Source of the DNA: Flavobacteriia bacterium
GTDB lineage: Bacteria > Bacteroidota > Bacteroidia > Flavobacteriales > Weeksellaceae
Length of the DNA stretch: 64,000 nucleotides
Direction of reading: 5' to 3'
Assembly: GCA_015999765.1 (NCBI GenBank)
Contig: JAECQR010000002.1
Coordinates: forward strand, 253,768-317,767
Positions 1 to 8,813 of this stretch are shown in pieces. A program made the position numbers and the translations under genes. The notes beneath the pieces were generated by a model. That model ran no database searches and was not told the origin of the DNA. It was given only the letters and a program-made list of their open reading frames with translations. The first letter of the stretch is position 1. Every line of letters begins with the position of its first letter.

Positions 1-53
1 AGAATGCCGCCCTGTCACGGCGGAGGTCGCGGGTTCGAGTCCCGTCCGGATCG
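1..53 (+). tRNA. tRNA-Asp (GTC), 5' end cut by window edge
   Basis: Identical to the complete tRNA-Asp at 86-159 from its base 22 onward: it holds the anticodon arm with GTC, the T arm and the 3' acceptor strand CCGGATC plus discriminator G. The D arm and 5' acceptor strand lie outside the window. No CCA follows the discriminator. Confidence 0.95.
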
Positions 54-85
54 CATAAAGTTTATCAATTACTTTCCAAAAAATT

Positions 86-159
86 GATCCGGTAGTTCAG
101 CTGGTTAGAATGCCGCCCTGTCACGGCGGAGGTCGCGGGTTCGAGTCCCGTCCGGATCG
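86..159 (+). tRNA. tRNA-Asp (GTC)
   Basis: Complete 74-nt cloverleaf. The acceptor strands GATCCGG and CCGGATC pair over 7 bp, the anticodon stem GCCGC/GCGGC holds the loop CTGTCAC with anticodon GTC, and the T arm GCGGG-TTCGAGT-CCCGT is intact. The discriminator is G159 and CCA is not encoded, as is usual in Bacteroidota. It lies 32 nt after an identical partial copy, so the two are a tandem pair probably transcribed together up to the terminator at 164-195. Confidence 0.97.
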
Positions 160-163
160 CAGC

Positions 164-195
164 AAGTCTCTCAATTTATTGAGAGACTTTTTTTT
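164..195 (+). terminator. Terminator after the tRNA-Asp pair
   Basis: Perfect stem AAGTCTCTCAA / TTGAGAGACTT with a short TTAT-type loop followed by a run of nine T. It starts four bases after the tRNA end. Confidence 0.9.
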
Positions 196-357
196 GCGTA
201 TAATTTAGATTCCTGGGTCGGCCTTTTCTTATAATTTTCCATACTTTAAATTTTGTTTAACTGCAGGGATTTTACTGCTTTATATTTTGATTAATGCTCA
301 AAAATCACTAATATTGTTAGGCATCAATCTTGCTCGTAAACACAAAATTTTAATTCT

Positions 358-1626
358 ATGAAACCAAGTGTAATCTCAATAGTGCTCGGCGGTGGACGCG
401 GAACACGGTTGTTCCCTTTAACTTACTCGCGATCCAAACCCGCGGTGCCCATTGCCGGTAAATACAGATTGGTCGACATTCCGATCTCTAACTGTCTCAA
501 TTCGGGCTTCAACAGGATTTTAGTTTTAACGCAGTTTAACTCTGCTTCTCTGAATTCTCACATCAAGAATTCTTATCATTTTGATATTTTCAGCAAAGGT
601 TTCGTAGACATTCTGGCTGCAGAACAGAATGTAGAAAATGACCAGTGGTATCAGGGTACTGCCGATGCTGTGCGGCAGTCGATGAAGCATCTCGCGAAAT
701 ATCAGTACGATTATATACTGATTCTTTCCGGTGACCAGCTTTATCAGATGGATTTCCGCGAGATGATTGATTTTCACTGTAAAAATGAAGCCGACATTAC
801 CATCGCTACAATTCCGGTAAACTGTAATGATGCACCAGGATTTGGAATACTGAAAGCCGATGACGAAGGTAATATAACTTCTTTTACCGAAAAACCTTCC
901 CGTGATATTTTACATGAATGGAAATCTGAGGTTTCAGATAAAAGTAAATCTGAAGGCAAAGAGTATCTTGCTTCGATGGGAATTTATGTGTTCAGTAAGA
1001 ATTTCCTGAAAAAAATGTTCGATGAAGATCCGGGAGACGATTTCGGTGGTGAACTGATTCCGAATGCCATTGGTAAGTATAAAATGATGAGTTACCAATA
1101 TGACGGGTACTGGACTGATATCGGAACGATACAGTCTTTCTTTGATGCAAATCTGGAGCTGACGCAGGACTTCCCGAAATTCAATCTCTTCAGTCATTCA
1201 CCTATTTACACCAGAGCCAGAATGCTTCCACCGTCCAAAATATTAGGATCCTATGTGAGCAAAGCGATTTTCGGTGATGGTTGTGTGGTGATGGCAGATA
1301 AAATCGAAAATTCTATAGTAGGAAACAGAAGCCGGATTGATAAAGGAAGTACGCTGATCAATACTTATTTGATGGGCGCCGATTATTATCAGGAGACTAA
1401 AGAAATTGTAGCGAACGATGAACGTAATATTCCTAACCTCGGTGTGGGGAAATATTGCTATATCGAACGGGCGATTTTAGATAAAAACTGCAGCATTGGC
1501 GATAATGTTAGAATCATAGGCGGCAAACATCTGCAGGATGGCGATTACGATACCCATTCGATAAAGGATGGAATTGTGGTTGTAAAGAAAAATGCGGTGA
1601 TTAAACCCGGGACTATTATTCCTTAA
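358..1626 (+). CDS. glgC: Glucose-1-phosphate adenylyltransferase
   Basis: Makes ADP-glucose from glucose 1-phosphate and ATP, the committed step of bacterial glycogen synthesis, in the cytoplasm. The 422-residue length is normal for GlgC. The nucleotidyltransferase signature GGGRGTRLFPLT is at residues 11-22, followed by KPAVPIAGKYRLVDIPISN (27-45). The sugar-binding stretch around GDQLYQMD is near 125, and a C-terminal left-handed beta-helix is indicated by repeats such as VGNRSRIDKGS and the ending VIKPGTIIP. The gene stands alone: no glgA, glgB or glgP is adjacent, and a terminator follows 21 nt after the stop. The 160 nt upstream show no clean TAnnTTTG box. Enzymes of this family are allosterically regulated by glycolytic metabolites. 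Confidence 0.95.
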   Translation: MKPSVISIVLGGGRGTRLFPLTYSRSKPAVPIAGKYRLVDIPISNCLNSGFNRILVLTQFNSASLNSHIKNSYHFDIFSKGFVDILAAEQNVENDQWYQGTADAVRQSMKHLAKYQYDYILILSGDQLYQMDFREMIDFHCKNEADITIATIPVNCNDAPGFGILKADDEGNITSFTEKPSRDILHEWKSEVSDKSKSEGKEYLASMGIYVFSKNFLKKMFDEDPGDDFGGELIPNAIGKYKMMSYQYDGYWTDIGTIQSFFDANLELTQDFPKFNLFSHSPIYTRARMLPPSKILGSYVSKAIFGDGCVVMADKIENSIVGNRSRIDKGSTLINTYLMGADYYQETKEIVANDERNIPNLGVGKYCYIERAILDKNCSIGDNVRIIGGKHLQDGDYDTHSIKDGIVVVKKNAVIKPGTIIP

Positions 1627-1647
1627 GACAGAATCGGACAAATCATG

Positions 1648-1677
1648 CACGGCAATATTTTTATTGCCGTGTTTTTT
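1648..1677 (+). terminator. Terminator of glgC
   Basis: Perfect 10-bp stem CACGGCAATA / TATTGCCGTG with a 4-nt T loop, then six T. Its position shows that the next gene cannot start at an ATG at 1645, which lies at the edge of this hairpin. Confidence 0.9.
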
Positions 1678-1693
1678 GTGAATGAGTTTTTTG

Positions 1694-1701
1694 TATTTTT
1701 G
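1694..1701 (+). promoter_or_regulatory. -7 box TATTTTTG of the SRPBCC gene
   Basis: Exact TAnnTTTG match ending three bases before the ATG at 1705. Because transcription normally starts about four bases after this box, the message would be leaderless or nearly so. No well-spaced TTG lies upstream (the best spacing is 15 nt). Confidence 0.55.
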
Positions 1702-1704
1702 CCC

Positions 1705-2742
1705 ATGCGTTGGTTCAAATTCGGAAGTTTAATTATCATCTTTTTGCTGTCAGTTTATGCTGTATCTATGATTTTTGTGGCGGAAAACAAAAGTTTCACC
1801 ATCGAGAAAGAAATCAATTATCCCGTAGACAAAGTTTTTCCGCAGTTCAATAATCTCCAGAATTTCAGCCGCTGGAGCGGTTTTTTCTCCGACAACAAAA
1901 ATCTTACTTTTGATTTTTTCACTCCTTACGAGGGTCAGGGAAGCTCAATGAGTTATCACGACACAAAAGATCCGGAGGTTTTCGGTGATCTTTTTATCCG
2001 CTACGAAAATCCCAACAGAACATTAAGGTATCAATTGTTTGAAGGCAGGCGTAGCAATCCATATTTGATCGACTTAAAATTTGTCGCTCAAAACGGAAAA
2101 ACTAAAATAACATGGTATGTTCAGACTCCAAAACAGCCTTTTCTGAAGCGTTCGCTTAATTTGATTACTGAAGAAGATATTACTGCTGATATAGAAGCCG
2201 GGATGAAAACGCTTTTCACCATCTTAGGAAATAAAGTAAATAAAGACCAGCAGCGGGAAAGTATTAAGTTTGATACCCTAATGGTGGAGGAAAAAGAAGG
2301 TCAGCTTCTGTTAGGCGTAAATGTAAATTCGAAGAATACAAAAGATGCCTTATTCAAAAACATCGTCATGAACCACAATAAAACCATTAATTTCATCAAA
2401 ATGGATTTGGGCAAAAGAGAAGATGAATATGGTGAACCCGTGCTGATCACGAACGCCGGTAATTTTAAAGATAAAGAAGTTTCATATTATTACGGGATTC
2501 CTCTTTCCAAAAGAATCGGCGTATCAGACAATAATTTTATTTTCAGGACAGTTAATGCTTCACGAAATTACGTGATTTACTACCAGGGCAGCTATGCAGG
2601 CCGCGTAGGCGCCATTCAGGAACTTCTTTTAAAAGCAAAACGCGACACCATGAGAACAGGAGATTTACAGCAGACTTTTCTTGAAGAACCAGCTGTGGAA
2701 AGTAATACGGTAATGAAATTGTCTTTGCCCGTTTTCAGGTAA
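1705..2742 (+). CDS. Membrane-anchored SRPBCC-domain protein
   Basis: Predicted 345-residue protein of unknown specific function. From the ATG at 1705 it begins with MRWFKFGSL and one strongly hydrophobic segment (about residues 6-24), so it is probably anchored in the inner membrane. Residues from about 30 (FTIEKEINYPVDKVFPQFNN, then FSRWSGFF) match the polyketide cyclase/SRPBCC ligand-binding fold, whose members bind hydrophobic small molecules. The C-terminal half (about 190-345) resembles a GyrI-like effector-binding region, but this is weak. An ATG at 1645 would add 20 residues but lies in the glgC terminator and upstream of the -7 box, so I reject it. It is flanked by unrelated single genes. 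Confidence 0.75.
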   Translation: MRWFKFGSLIIIFLLSVYAVSMIFVAENKSFTIEKEINYPVDKVFPQFNNLQNFSRWSGFFSDNKNLTFDFFTPYEGQGSSMSYHDTKDPEVFGDLFIRYENPNRTLRYQLFEGRRSNPYLIDLKFVAQNGKTKITWYVQTPKQPFLKRSLNLITEEDITADIEAGMKTLFTILGNKVNKDQQRESIKFDTLMVEEKEGQLLLGVNVNSKNTKDALFKNIVMNHNKTINFIKMDLGKREDEYGEPVLITNAGNFKDKEVSYYYGIPLSKRIGVSDNNFIFRTVNASRNYVIYYQGSYAGRVGAIQELLLKAKRDTMRTGDLQQTFLEEPAVESNTVMKLSLPVFR

Positions 2743-2795
2743 ATTATTTAATGTTTTTTAAGGTTTTTCGGCTTTATTACTTCACTTATTTTGCG

Positions 2796-2803
2796 TAAAT
2801 TTG
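2796..2803 (+). promoter_or_regulatory. -7 box TAAATTTG of sucA
   Basis: Exact TAnnTTTG match 37 nt upstream of the sucA ATG, predicting a leader of about 33 nt. No TTG at consensus spacing upstream. Confidence 0.55.
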
Positions 2804-2840
2804 GCTTTTAAATAAAAAAACAACAGTTAATCTGTACATA

Positions 2841-5651
2841 ATGGACAAATTTTCATTCCTAAACGCTGCACATTCGCAGTTAATCGAAGACTTATACCAA
2901 CAATATTTAAAATATCCCGATAGTTTAGAGCCTTCCTGGAAAGCATTTTTCCAGGGATTTGATTTTGCGCTCGAGAATTATGGGGACGAACTGCCAGAAA
3001 ATGCAGCAGTTTCAAATGCTGCCACGCAGGTAGCGCAGTTTGCCAATCAATCCGCATCTAAAGGGCAGATTCCGGATGATATCCAGAAGGAATTCAGAGT
3101 GCTGAATTTAATCGAAGGATACAGACACCGTGGTCATCTTTTCACTAACACTAATCCTGTCCGCCAGAGAAGACATTACGAGCCATCACTCGCTATAGAG
3201 AATTTCGGTCTTTCACAGGCAGATTTGACTCAAAAATTCAATTCCGCTACAGAAATCGGCATGCCGGGCGCTGCAACTCTTCAGGACATTGTGAAGCGTC
3301 TCGAAAACATCTATTGCGAATCCATCGGAGTAGAGTATATGCACATTAACAATACCGAAGAAAAACTGTATATCAGAAAGTGGCTTCAGGTAAATGAAAA
3401 CCGTCCTCAGCTTAATGCTTCCGAAAAAACGGAAATTTTAGGCAAACTGAATCAGGCAGTAGCTTTTGAAAACTATCTTCATACTAAATTTGTCGGTCAG
3501 AAAAGATTCTCGCTGGAAGGAGGCGAATCTCTAATTCCTGCTTTGGATCAGCTCATCACGCGTTCGTCGCAATTGGGAGTTGATGAAGTGGTTCTTGGAA
3601 TGGCGCATAGAGGAAGATTAAACGTACTGACCAATATTTTCGGAAAATCATACAAACAGATTTTCTCGGAATTCGAAGGAAAAGAATTTGAAGAAGATGT
3701 ATTCTCAGGTGACGTGAAATATCACTTGGGTTCATCTAAAAAAATAAAAACAGCAAACGGAGAGGAAGTTTCTATCAACCTTACTCCGAATCCATCGCAC
3801 CTGGAAACAGTTGCAGCTTTGGTTGAAGGTATTTGCCGTGCAAAGGTAGATGATACTTACCACGATTATAAAAAAGTTTTACCGATTGTTATTCACGGTG
3901 ACGGCGCAATTGCCGGACAGGGAATTGTGTACGAAGTTGCGCAGATGATGACGCTGGAAGGTTACAAAACCGGTGGTACAGTTCATATCGTTGTAAACAA
4001 TCAGGTTTCATTTACTACCAATTATTTAGATGCACGTTCATCGATTTACTGTACAGATATTGCTAAAGTTACCGAATCTCCGGTGATGCACGTAAATGCT
4101 GATGATGTAGAAGCTGTAGTGCATGCAATCAGATTCGCTGCAGATTTCCGTGCACAGTTTGGTAAAGACGTTTATATCGATCTTTTAGGTTACAGAAAAT
4201 ACGGTCATAACGAAGGTGATGAGCCCCGTTTTACCCAACCGAATTTATACAAAGCCATTTCAAAACATCCGAATCCCAGAGAAATCTACAAACAGGTTCT
4301 TATTCAGGAAGGAATTGTTTCCGATGAGATTTTGAAGAAAATGGAAACGGAATTCAAAACACTTTTGGATGCAGATTTCGACGCTTCTAAAGAAATTGAA
4401 AAAAATGCGATGGCCATCTTTATGGAAGATGCCTGGAAAGATTTCCCGCTTTGTCCCCGTGGCTCAATGCAGAACAGCGTTGATACAGGCTTCGACATTA
4501 AAGCACTGAAAGAATTAGCAGTAAAGATGACCACTTTGCCGGCTGATAAAAAATTCATTAATAAAATCACCAGACTTTTCGAGAATCGTTTGAAAATGAT
4601 TGAAGGTAATGCTTTGGATTGGGCACTTGGGGAATGGCTGGCTTATGCGACATTACTTACTGAAGGCAAAAATGTACGTATTTCCGGTGAAGATGTGGAG
4701 AGAGGAACATTCTCTCACCGTCACGCAATGGTTAAAACAGAAGATACAGAAGAAGAATACATCCCGTTAAGACATATTTCAGAAAGCAGATTCGATATCT
4801 ATAATTCTCACCTTTCAGAATACGGAGTTCTTGGTTTCGATTATGGTTATGCGATGGCATCGCCAAATACACTTACAATTTGGGAAGCACAGTTTGGGGA
4901 TTTTGTAAACGGAGCTCAAATTATCATCGATCAATACTTAGCTGCTGCTGAAGAAAAATGGAAAATTCAGAATGGTCTGGTTATGCTTCTTCCTCACGGT
5001 TTCGAAGGTCAGGGCGCTGAGCATTCATCTGCGAGACTCGAAAGATTTTTAGGACTTTGTGCCAACGAAAATATGGTGGTAGCAAATGCGACTACGCCGG
5101 CAAACTATTTCCACCTGTTAAGAAGACAGCTCAAGTGGAATTTCAGAAAGCCTTTGGTAGTAATGACTCCAAAATCATTGTTACGTCATCCGAAAGTGGT
5201 TTCTCCGCTCGAAGATTTTGCAACCGGAACATTCCAGCCTGTTATTGATGATGCTGTAGCGAACCCGGCAAAAATTGAAAAACTGATTCTGTGTTCAGGT
5301 AAAATTTACTACGAACTTTTAGCCAAGAAAGAAGAACTGAACTGCGAAAATATTGCCTTGGTGAGATTCGAGCAGCTTTATCCCCTTCAGACTGATAAGA
5401 TTGCCGAGATTCTTAGTAAATACAGCAGCAGAACTCAATTGCTTTGGGTTCAGGAAGAACCTGAAAACATGGGCGCTTGGGCTTATATTCTGCGTAATTT
5501 CAGAGATACCGGAATTCAGGTGGTTGCACCTGTTGCCAGTGGATCACCGGCTCCGGGAAGTCATAAAATGTTCGAAAGAAACCAGAACAATGTGATCAAC
5601 AGAGTTTTCGACCGTGATGATGCCCCTGCAAAACGACCGGTTACCGCTTAA
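2841..5651 (+). CDS. sucA: 2-oxoglutarate dehydrogenase E1 component
   Basis: Thiamine-diphosphate-dependent E1 subunit that decarboxylates 2-oxoglutarate and passes the succinyl group to the lipoyl domain of E2 in the TCA cycle. The 936 residues match full-length SucA. The N-terminus FLNAAHSQLIEDLYQQYLKYPDSLEPSWKAFFQGF is the typical E2-contacting helix region. GMAHRGRLNVL lies in the first ThDP domain, GDGAIAGQGIVYE is the Mg/ThDP-binding motif, and the pyrimidine domain carries LLPHGFEGQGAEHSSARLERFL. sucB starts 33 nt downstream on the same strand, so the two form an operon; the E3 (lpd) gene is not in the window. Confidence 0.98.
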   Translation: MDKFSFLNAAHSQLIEDLYQQYLKYPDSLEPSWKAFFQGFDFALENYGDELPENAAVSNAATQVAQFANQSASKGQIPDDIQKEFRVLNLIEGYRHRGHLFTNTNPVRQRRHYEPSLAIENFGLSQADLTQKFNSATEIGMPGAATLQDIVKRLENIYCESIGVEYMHINNTEEKLYIRKWLQVNENRPQLNASEKTEILGKLNQAVAFENYLHTKFVGQKRFSLEGGESLIPALDQLITRSSQLGVDEVVLGMAHRGRLNVLTNIFGKSYKQIFSEFEGKEFEEDVFSGDVKYHLGSSKKIKTANGEEVSINLTPNPSHLETVAALVEGICRAKVDDTYHDYKKVLPIVIHGDGAIAGQGIVYEVAQMMTLEGYKTGGTVHIVVNNQVSFTTNYLDARSSIYCTDIAKVTESPVMHVNADDVEAVVHAIRFAADFRAQFGKDVYIDLLGYRKYGHNEGDEPRFTQPNLYKAISKHPNPREIYKQVLIQEGIVSDEILKKMETEFKTLLDADFDASKEIEKNAMAIFMEDAWKDFPLCPRGSMQNSVDTGFDIKALKELAVKMTTLPADKKFINKITRLFENRLKMIEGNALDWALGEWLAYATLLTEGKNVRISGEDVERGTFSHRHAMVKTEDTEEEYIPLRHISESRFDIYNSHLSEYGVLGFDYGYAMASPNTLTIWEAQFGDFVNGAQIIIDQYLAAAEEKWKIQNGLVMLLPHGFEGQGAEHSSARLERFLGLCANENMVVANATTPANYFHLLRRQLKWNFRKPLVVMTPKSLLRHPKVVSPLEDFATGTFQPVIDDAVANPAKIEKLILCSGKIYYELLAKKEELNCENIALVRFEQLYPLQTDKIAEILSKYSSRTQLLWVQEEPENMGAWAYILRNFRDTGIQVVAPVASGSPAPGSHKMFERNQNNVINRVFDRDDAPAKRPVTA

Positions 5652-5684
5652 TTAATTTATAAATAATAAACAAAAATAAACCCG

Positions 5685-6944
5685 ATGTCAATATTAGAAA
5701 TGAAAGTCCCTTCTCCGGGAGAATCTATTACAGAAGTTGAAATCGCATCTTGGTTGGTGAAGGACGGCGATTATGTTGAGAAAGACCAGCCAATTGCTGA
5801 AGTTGATTCTGACAAAGCAACGCTTGAACTGCCTGCAGAGCAAAGTGGTGTAATTACTTTGAAAGCCGAAGAAGGTGAAGTTGTTCAAGTTGGTCAGGTA
5901 GTTTGCCTCATTGATATGGATGCTGCTAAGCCAAGCGGTTCTTCAGAAGCACCAAAAACTGAAAACGCAGAAGCTCCGAAAGCCGAGGAAAAAGTGGTTG
6001 AAAAAGCTGCAATTGTGCAGGAAGCTAAGAAAGAAGAAAAACCTGCAGCTACAAGTTATGCCGCAGGAACACCTTCACCAGCTGCAAAGAAAATTCTGGA
6101 TGAAAAAGGGGTAGATGCTGCTCAGGTTTCAGGTTCTGGAAAGGGTGGAAGAATCACCAAGAATGATGCAGAAACTGCTTCTGTACCCGCAATGGGTGCT
6201 GCTGCTTCTACCGGAGGTTCCAGAGGTTCAAGCACAACAAAACTTTCAGTTCTGAGAAGAAAATTGGCGGCAAGATTGGTTTCGGTGAAAAACGAAACTG
6301 CAATGCTGACGACTTTTAACGAAGTTGATATGTCTGAAATTTTCAGATTAAGAAAACAATACAAAGAAGAATTCGCACAGAAACACGGTGTAGGTTTAGG
6401 ATTTATGTCCTTTTTTACCAAAGCAGTTACAAGGGCTCTTCAACTATATCCTGATGTAAATGCTTCAATTGATGGCGATTACAAAATTAATTACGACTTC
6501 TGCGATATCTCAATTGCGGTTTCAGGACCAAAAGGTTTGATGGTTCCCGTATTGAGAAATGCAGAAACTATGACTTTCCGTGGGGTTGAAGCTAACATAA
6601 AATCTTTGGCAGAAAAAGTGAGAGACGGTAAAATTACTGTTGATGAGATGACGGGAGGTACTTTCACTGTTACCAACGGTGGAACTTTCGGATCCATGAT
6701 GTCAACACCGATCATTAACCCTCCGCAGTCTGCAATTCTGGGTATGCATAATATTCTTCAAAGACCAATGGCAATCGACGGACAGGTGGTAATTCGACCA
6801 ATGATGTACGTAGCTTTATCTTATGACCACAGAATTATCGACGGTAAGGAATCGGTTGGTTTCTTAGTGGCTGTAAAAGAGGCAATTGACAATCCTGTCG
6901 AATTCCTGATGGGCGGCGATGACAGAAAAGGACTTGAATTATAA
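5685..6944 (+). CDS. sucB: Dihydrolipoyllysine-residue succinyltransferase (E2 of 2-oxoglutarate dehydrogenase)
   Basis: Catalytic core of the 2-oxoglutarate dehydrogenase complex, moving succinyl from lipoamide to CoA. Domains in order: one lipoyl domain (about 2-77) with the lipoylated lysine in DSDKATLE (K44); an Ala/Pro/Glu/Lys-rich flexible linker (about 85-125); a peripheral-subunit-binding domain (about 128-165, [28 protein letters not shown]); and the acyltransferase domain ending in [17 protein letters not shown] with catalytic His and Asp. At 419 residues it has the usual length. It is cotranscribed with sucA and closed by the terminator at 6974. Confidence 0.97.
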   Translation: MSILEMKVPSPGESITEVEIASWLVKDGDYVEKDQPIAEVDSDKATLELPAEQSGVITLKAEEGEVVQVGQVVCLIDMDAAKPSGSSEAPKTENAEAPKAEEKVVEKAAIVQEAKKEEKPAATSYAAGTPSPAAKKILDEKGVDAAQVSGSGKGGRITKNDAETASVPAMGAAASTGGSRGSSTTKLSVLRRKLAARLVSVKNETAMLTTFNEVDMSEIFRLRKQYKEEFAQKHGVGLGFMSFFTKAVTRALQLYPDVNASIDGDYKINYDFCDISIAVSGPKGLMVPVLRNAETMTFRGVEANIKSLAEKVRDGKITVDEMTGGTFTVTNGGTFGSMMSTPIINPPQSAILGMHNILQRPMAIDGQVVIRPMMYVALSYDHRIIDGKESVGFLVAVKEAIDNPVEFLMGGDDRKGLEL

Positions 6945-6973
6945 ATAAATTTAAACAATTTATAAAATAAATG

Positions 6974-7003
6974 AAATCCCGCATTGAAAAGGCGGGATTT
7001 TTG
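6974..7003 (+). terminator. Terminator of sucAB
   Basis: Stem AAATCCCGC / GCGGGATTT with loop ATTGAAAAG and a short T tract, 30 nt after the sucB stop. Confidence 0.9.
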
Positions 7004-7028
7004 TATTTCCCAAACAAAATTAACTGAA

Positions 7029-7415
7029 ATGTTTTCTACAACTACTTTCGACATTAAAGTTTCCGTAATTCCAGAGTACGATATAAAAAACAGTTTTCCT
7101 TCCGAAAACAGATTTGTATTCCGGTATCATGTGACCATCGAAAATCTGGGCGATCATCCCGTGCAGCTGCTCAAAAGAAAATGGCTGATCTACGATGTAG
7201 GATTCGGTTTCACTGAGGTAGAAGGTGATGGCGTAATTGGCCTGACACCTGAAATTATTCCTGGAGAAACATTTAAGTATTTTTCAAATGTTGTATTACG
7301 CTCCGGAGTTGGCAGCATGAAAGGAGTGTATTACTGTAAAAATCTTTCAAGCGAAGAAAATTTAGAAATAGAAATTCCGAAATTTAATCTGATGGCTGAG
7401 GTTTTAAGTAACTGA
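7029..7415 (+). CDS. apaG: ApaG family protein
   Basis: A 128-residue ApaG domain protein (FnIII-like beta sandwich). ApaG-like proteins have been linked to Co/Mg homeostasis and to nucleotide phosphate metabolism, but the biochemical role is unsettled. Family marks seen: IENLGDHPVQLLKRKWLIYDVGFGFTEVEGDGVIGLTPEIIPGETFKYFSNV and SMKGVYYC. The ATG at 7029 gives the family's usual N-terminus (MFSTTTFDIKVSVIPEY). An upstream in-frame ATG at 6984 lies inside the sucAB terminator hairpin and is rejected. It converges with the exonuclease gene. Confidence 0.93.
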   Translation: MFSTTTFDIKVSVIPEYDIKNSFPSENRFVFRYHVTIENLGDHPVQLLKRKWLIYDVGFGFTEVEGDGVIGLTPEIIPGETFKYFSNVVLRSGVGSMKGVYYCKNLSSEENLEIEIPKFNLMAEVLSN

Positions 7416-7452
7416 TAATTATAATTTTATTATTCAAAATGCAGATTAGCCG

Positions 7453-8010
7453 TTAGAGAATCTTCATGTTTTTTTTCATCACCTCGTGAACTTCATCCGT
7501 TCTGGTAACCATAAGGTTATTAAATGCGAGAAGTGAAATTTTCGCACAAACTTCCGCGTCATCACCGGCTCGGTGATGGTTAAATGAAAGTTGATGATGC
7601 TCCGCAAGACTTTTCAAACCATATTTCGGTAGGTTTTTCCATGATTTTTTTGCAATCGAGATGCTGCAGAGATAGTTGAGTTTCGGTTTAAAAAATCCGT
7701 AATAATCAAGACAGCTTCGCAAAACCCCTGCATCAAAAGCTGCGTTGTGTGCAATCATAAGATTTCCGTACATCAGATTTTCCGCCTCTTGCCACACCTC
7801 TTCAAACGTTGGTGAATCCTGCACATCTTCGGGGGTAATACCGTGCACATCTATGTTCCGTGGATGAAAGTATGGAAAACTGGGTGGCTTGATGAGCCAG
7901 GTTTGGGTTTTTACCACTGCGCCGTTTTCTACCACACAGATTCCCATTTCGCAGGCGGAACTCCTTTCGTGGGTGGCGGTTTCAAAATCGATGGCGCAAA
8001 AATCTATCAT
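7453..8010 (-). CDS. DEDDh 3'-5' exonuclease, DNA polymerase III epsilon-like
   Basis: Putative 185-residue single-domain exonuclease of the DnaQ/RNase T superfamily. All motifs are visible: ExoI with D8 and E10 in AIDFETA, ExoII with D93 in IAHNAAFDAGVL, and ExoIII with H146 and D151 in HHRAGDDAE, so it should be a two-metal nuclease of the DEDDh class. There is no C-terminal polymerase-binding or BRCT extension, so whether it proofreads, repairs or processes RNA cannot be told. It is the last gene of a minus-strand run after the CNNM protein and a hydrolase, 32 nt after the latter. Confidence 0.9.
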   Translation of the reverse strand: MIDFCAIDFETATHERSSACEMGICVVENGAVVKTQTWLIKPPSFPYFHPRNIDVHGITPEDVQDSPTFEEVWQEAENLMYGNLMIAHNAAFDAGVLRSCLDYYGFFKPKLNYLCSISIAKKSWKNLPKYGLKSLAEHHQLSFNHHRAGDDAEVCAKISLLAFNNLMVTRTDEVHEVMKKNMKIL

Positions 8011-8042
8011 ACAATTGAATCGGAGTGTTAATTAATTTTTTT

Positions 8043-8810
8043 TTATTTCAGAATCTTTCCGATTTCATCAATGAATTCGGTGAATTTTGCCAGATCATCA
8101 TGACCCGCACCTTCAATTTCAATAAACTTTTTGGGAGTTTCCGGATGATTTTTTTCAAAGACTTCATATAGTTTCTTACCGGATTTTATCGGAACTATTT
8201 TATCCTTGCTCCCATGAAAATGGTAAACAGGAACGTTGACATTCACGATATTTTCATTAGAGAGAAAATGGTAGGTCATGCTGGACGAAACGCGATCCGT
8301 CACTTTTTCGGGAAGCCAGCGGTTTACAATATCCTGAAGGTTATAAAAGGCACACTCTAATATTACACATTTTGGTGTATTTTCAGCACCTATTTTAACT
8401 GCAAATGCGCCGCCAAGACTTCTGCCGTAAACCAGGGTATTCTCTTCACCGTAATTTTCGCTGGTATAATCATAAAAGTACTGCGCATCCGAGTATAGAA
8501 AATCTTCGTTTCGGGGACCTGAACTTTTTCCGTAGCCGCGGTAATCCATCACCAAAACATCGTACCCAAAATGGGTGAATTCTGCTGCGATTTTTCCCCA
8601 ACGGTGCAGGTTATCAGCATTGCCGTGGAAATAGAGAATAACGCCTTTAGGATTTTCAATCTTAAAGTGAAGTCCGTTAATTTTACCGTCGAAGGGCGTT
8701 TCCCAGAGATACTCCTCAAAAGCTGTTTCGAATTTAAATTCGTGTTCCAGAGGCAGAGCAACCGGAAGAAACACTACTTTTTCCTGAAAATATTGAAGAA
8801 GTTTTGCCAT
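8043..8810 (-). CDS. Alpha/beta hydrolase (Bem46/ABHD13-like)
   Basis: A 255-residue alpha/beta-fold hydrolase of unknown substrate. The oxyanion motif is YFHGNADN (61-67), the nucleophile elbow GRSLGG puts Ser at 131, and the acid and base are most likely D203 (HGSKDKIVP) and H237 (GAGHDDL). The stretch VLVMDYRGYGKSSG is typical of the Bem46/ABHD13 group. There is no obvious signal peptide; the first 20 residues are moderately hydrophobic and may associate with the membrane. The start is 3 nt after the stop of the CNNM gene, implying translational coupling. It is a distant paralogue of the hydrolase at 10149-11006 on the other side of that gene. Confidence 0.9.
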   Translation of the reverse strand: MAKLLQYFQEKVVFLPVALPLEHEFKFETAFEEYLWETPFDGKINGLHFKIENPKGVILYFHGNADNLHRWGKIAAEFTHFGYDVLVMDYRGYGKSSGPRNEDFLYSDAQYFYDYTSENYGEENTLVYGRSLGGAFAVKIGAENTPKCVILECAFYNLQDIVNRWLPEKVTDRVSSSMTYHFLSNENIVNVNVPVYHFHGSKDKIVPIKSGKKLYEVFEKNHPETPKKFIEIEGAGHDDLAKFTEFIDEIGKILK

Positions 8811-8813
8811 GGG

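Noticed and set aside
1-159. tRNA pair as an integration site for a mobile element
   Set aside because: No integrase, direct repeat or foreign cargo downstream; the tandem copies are ordinary duplicated tRNA genes.
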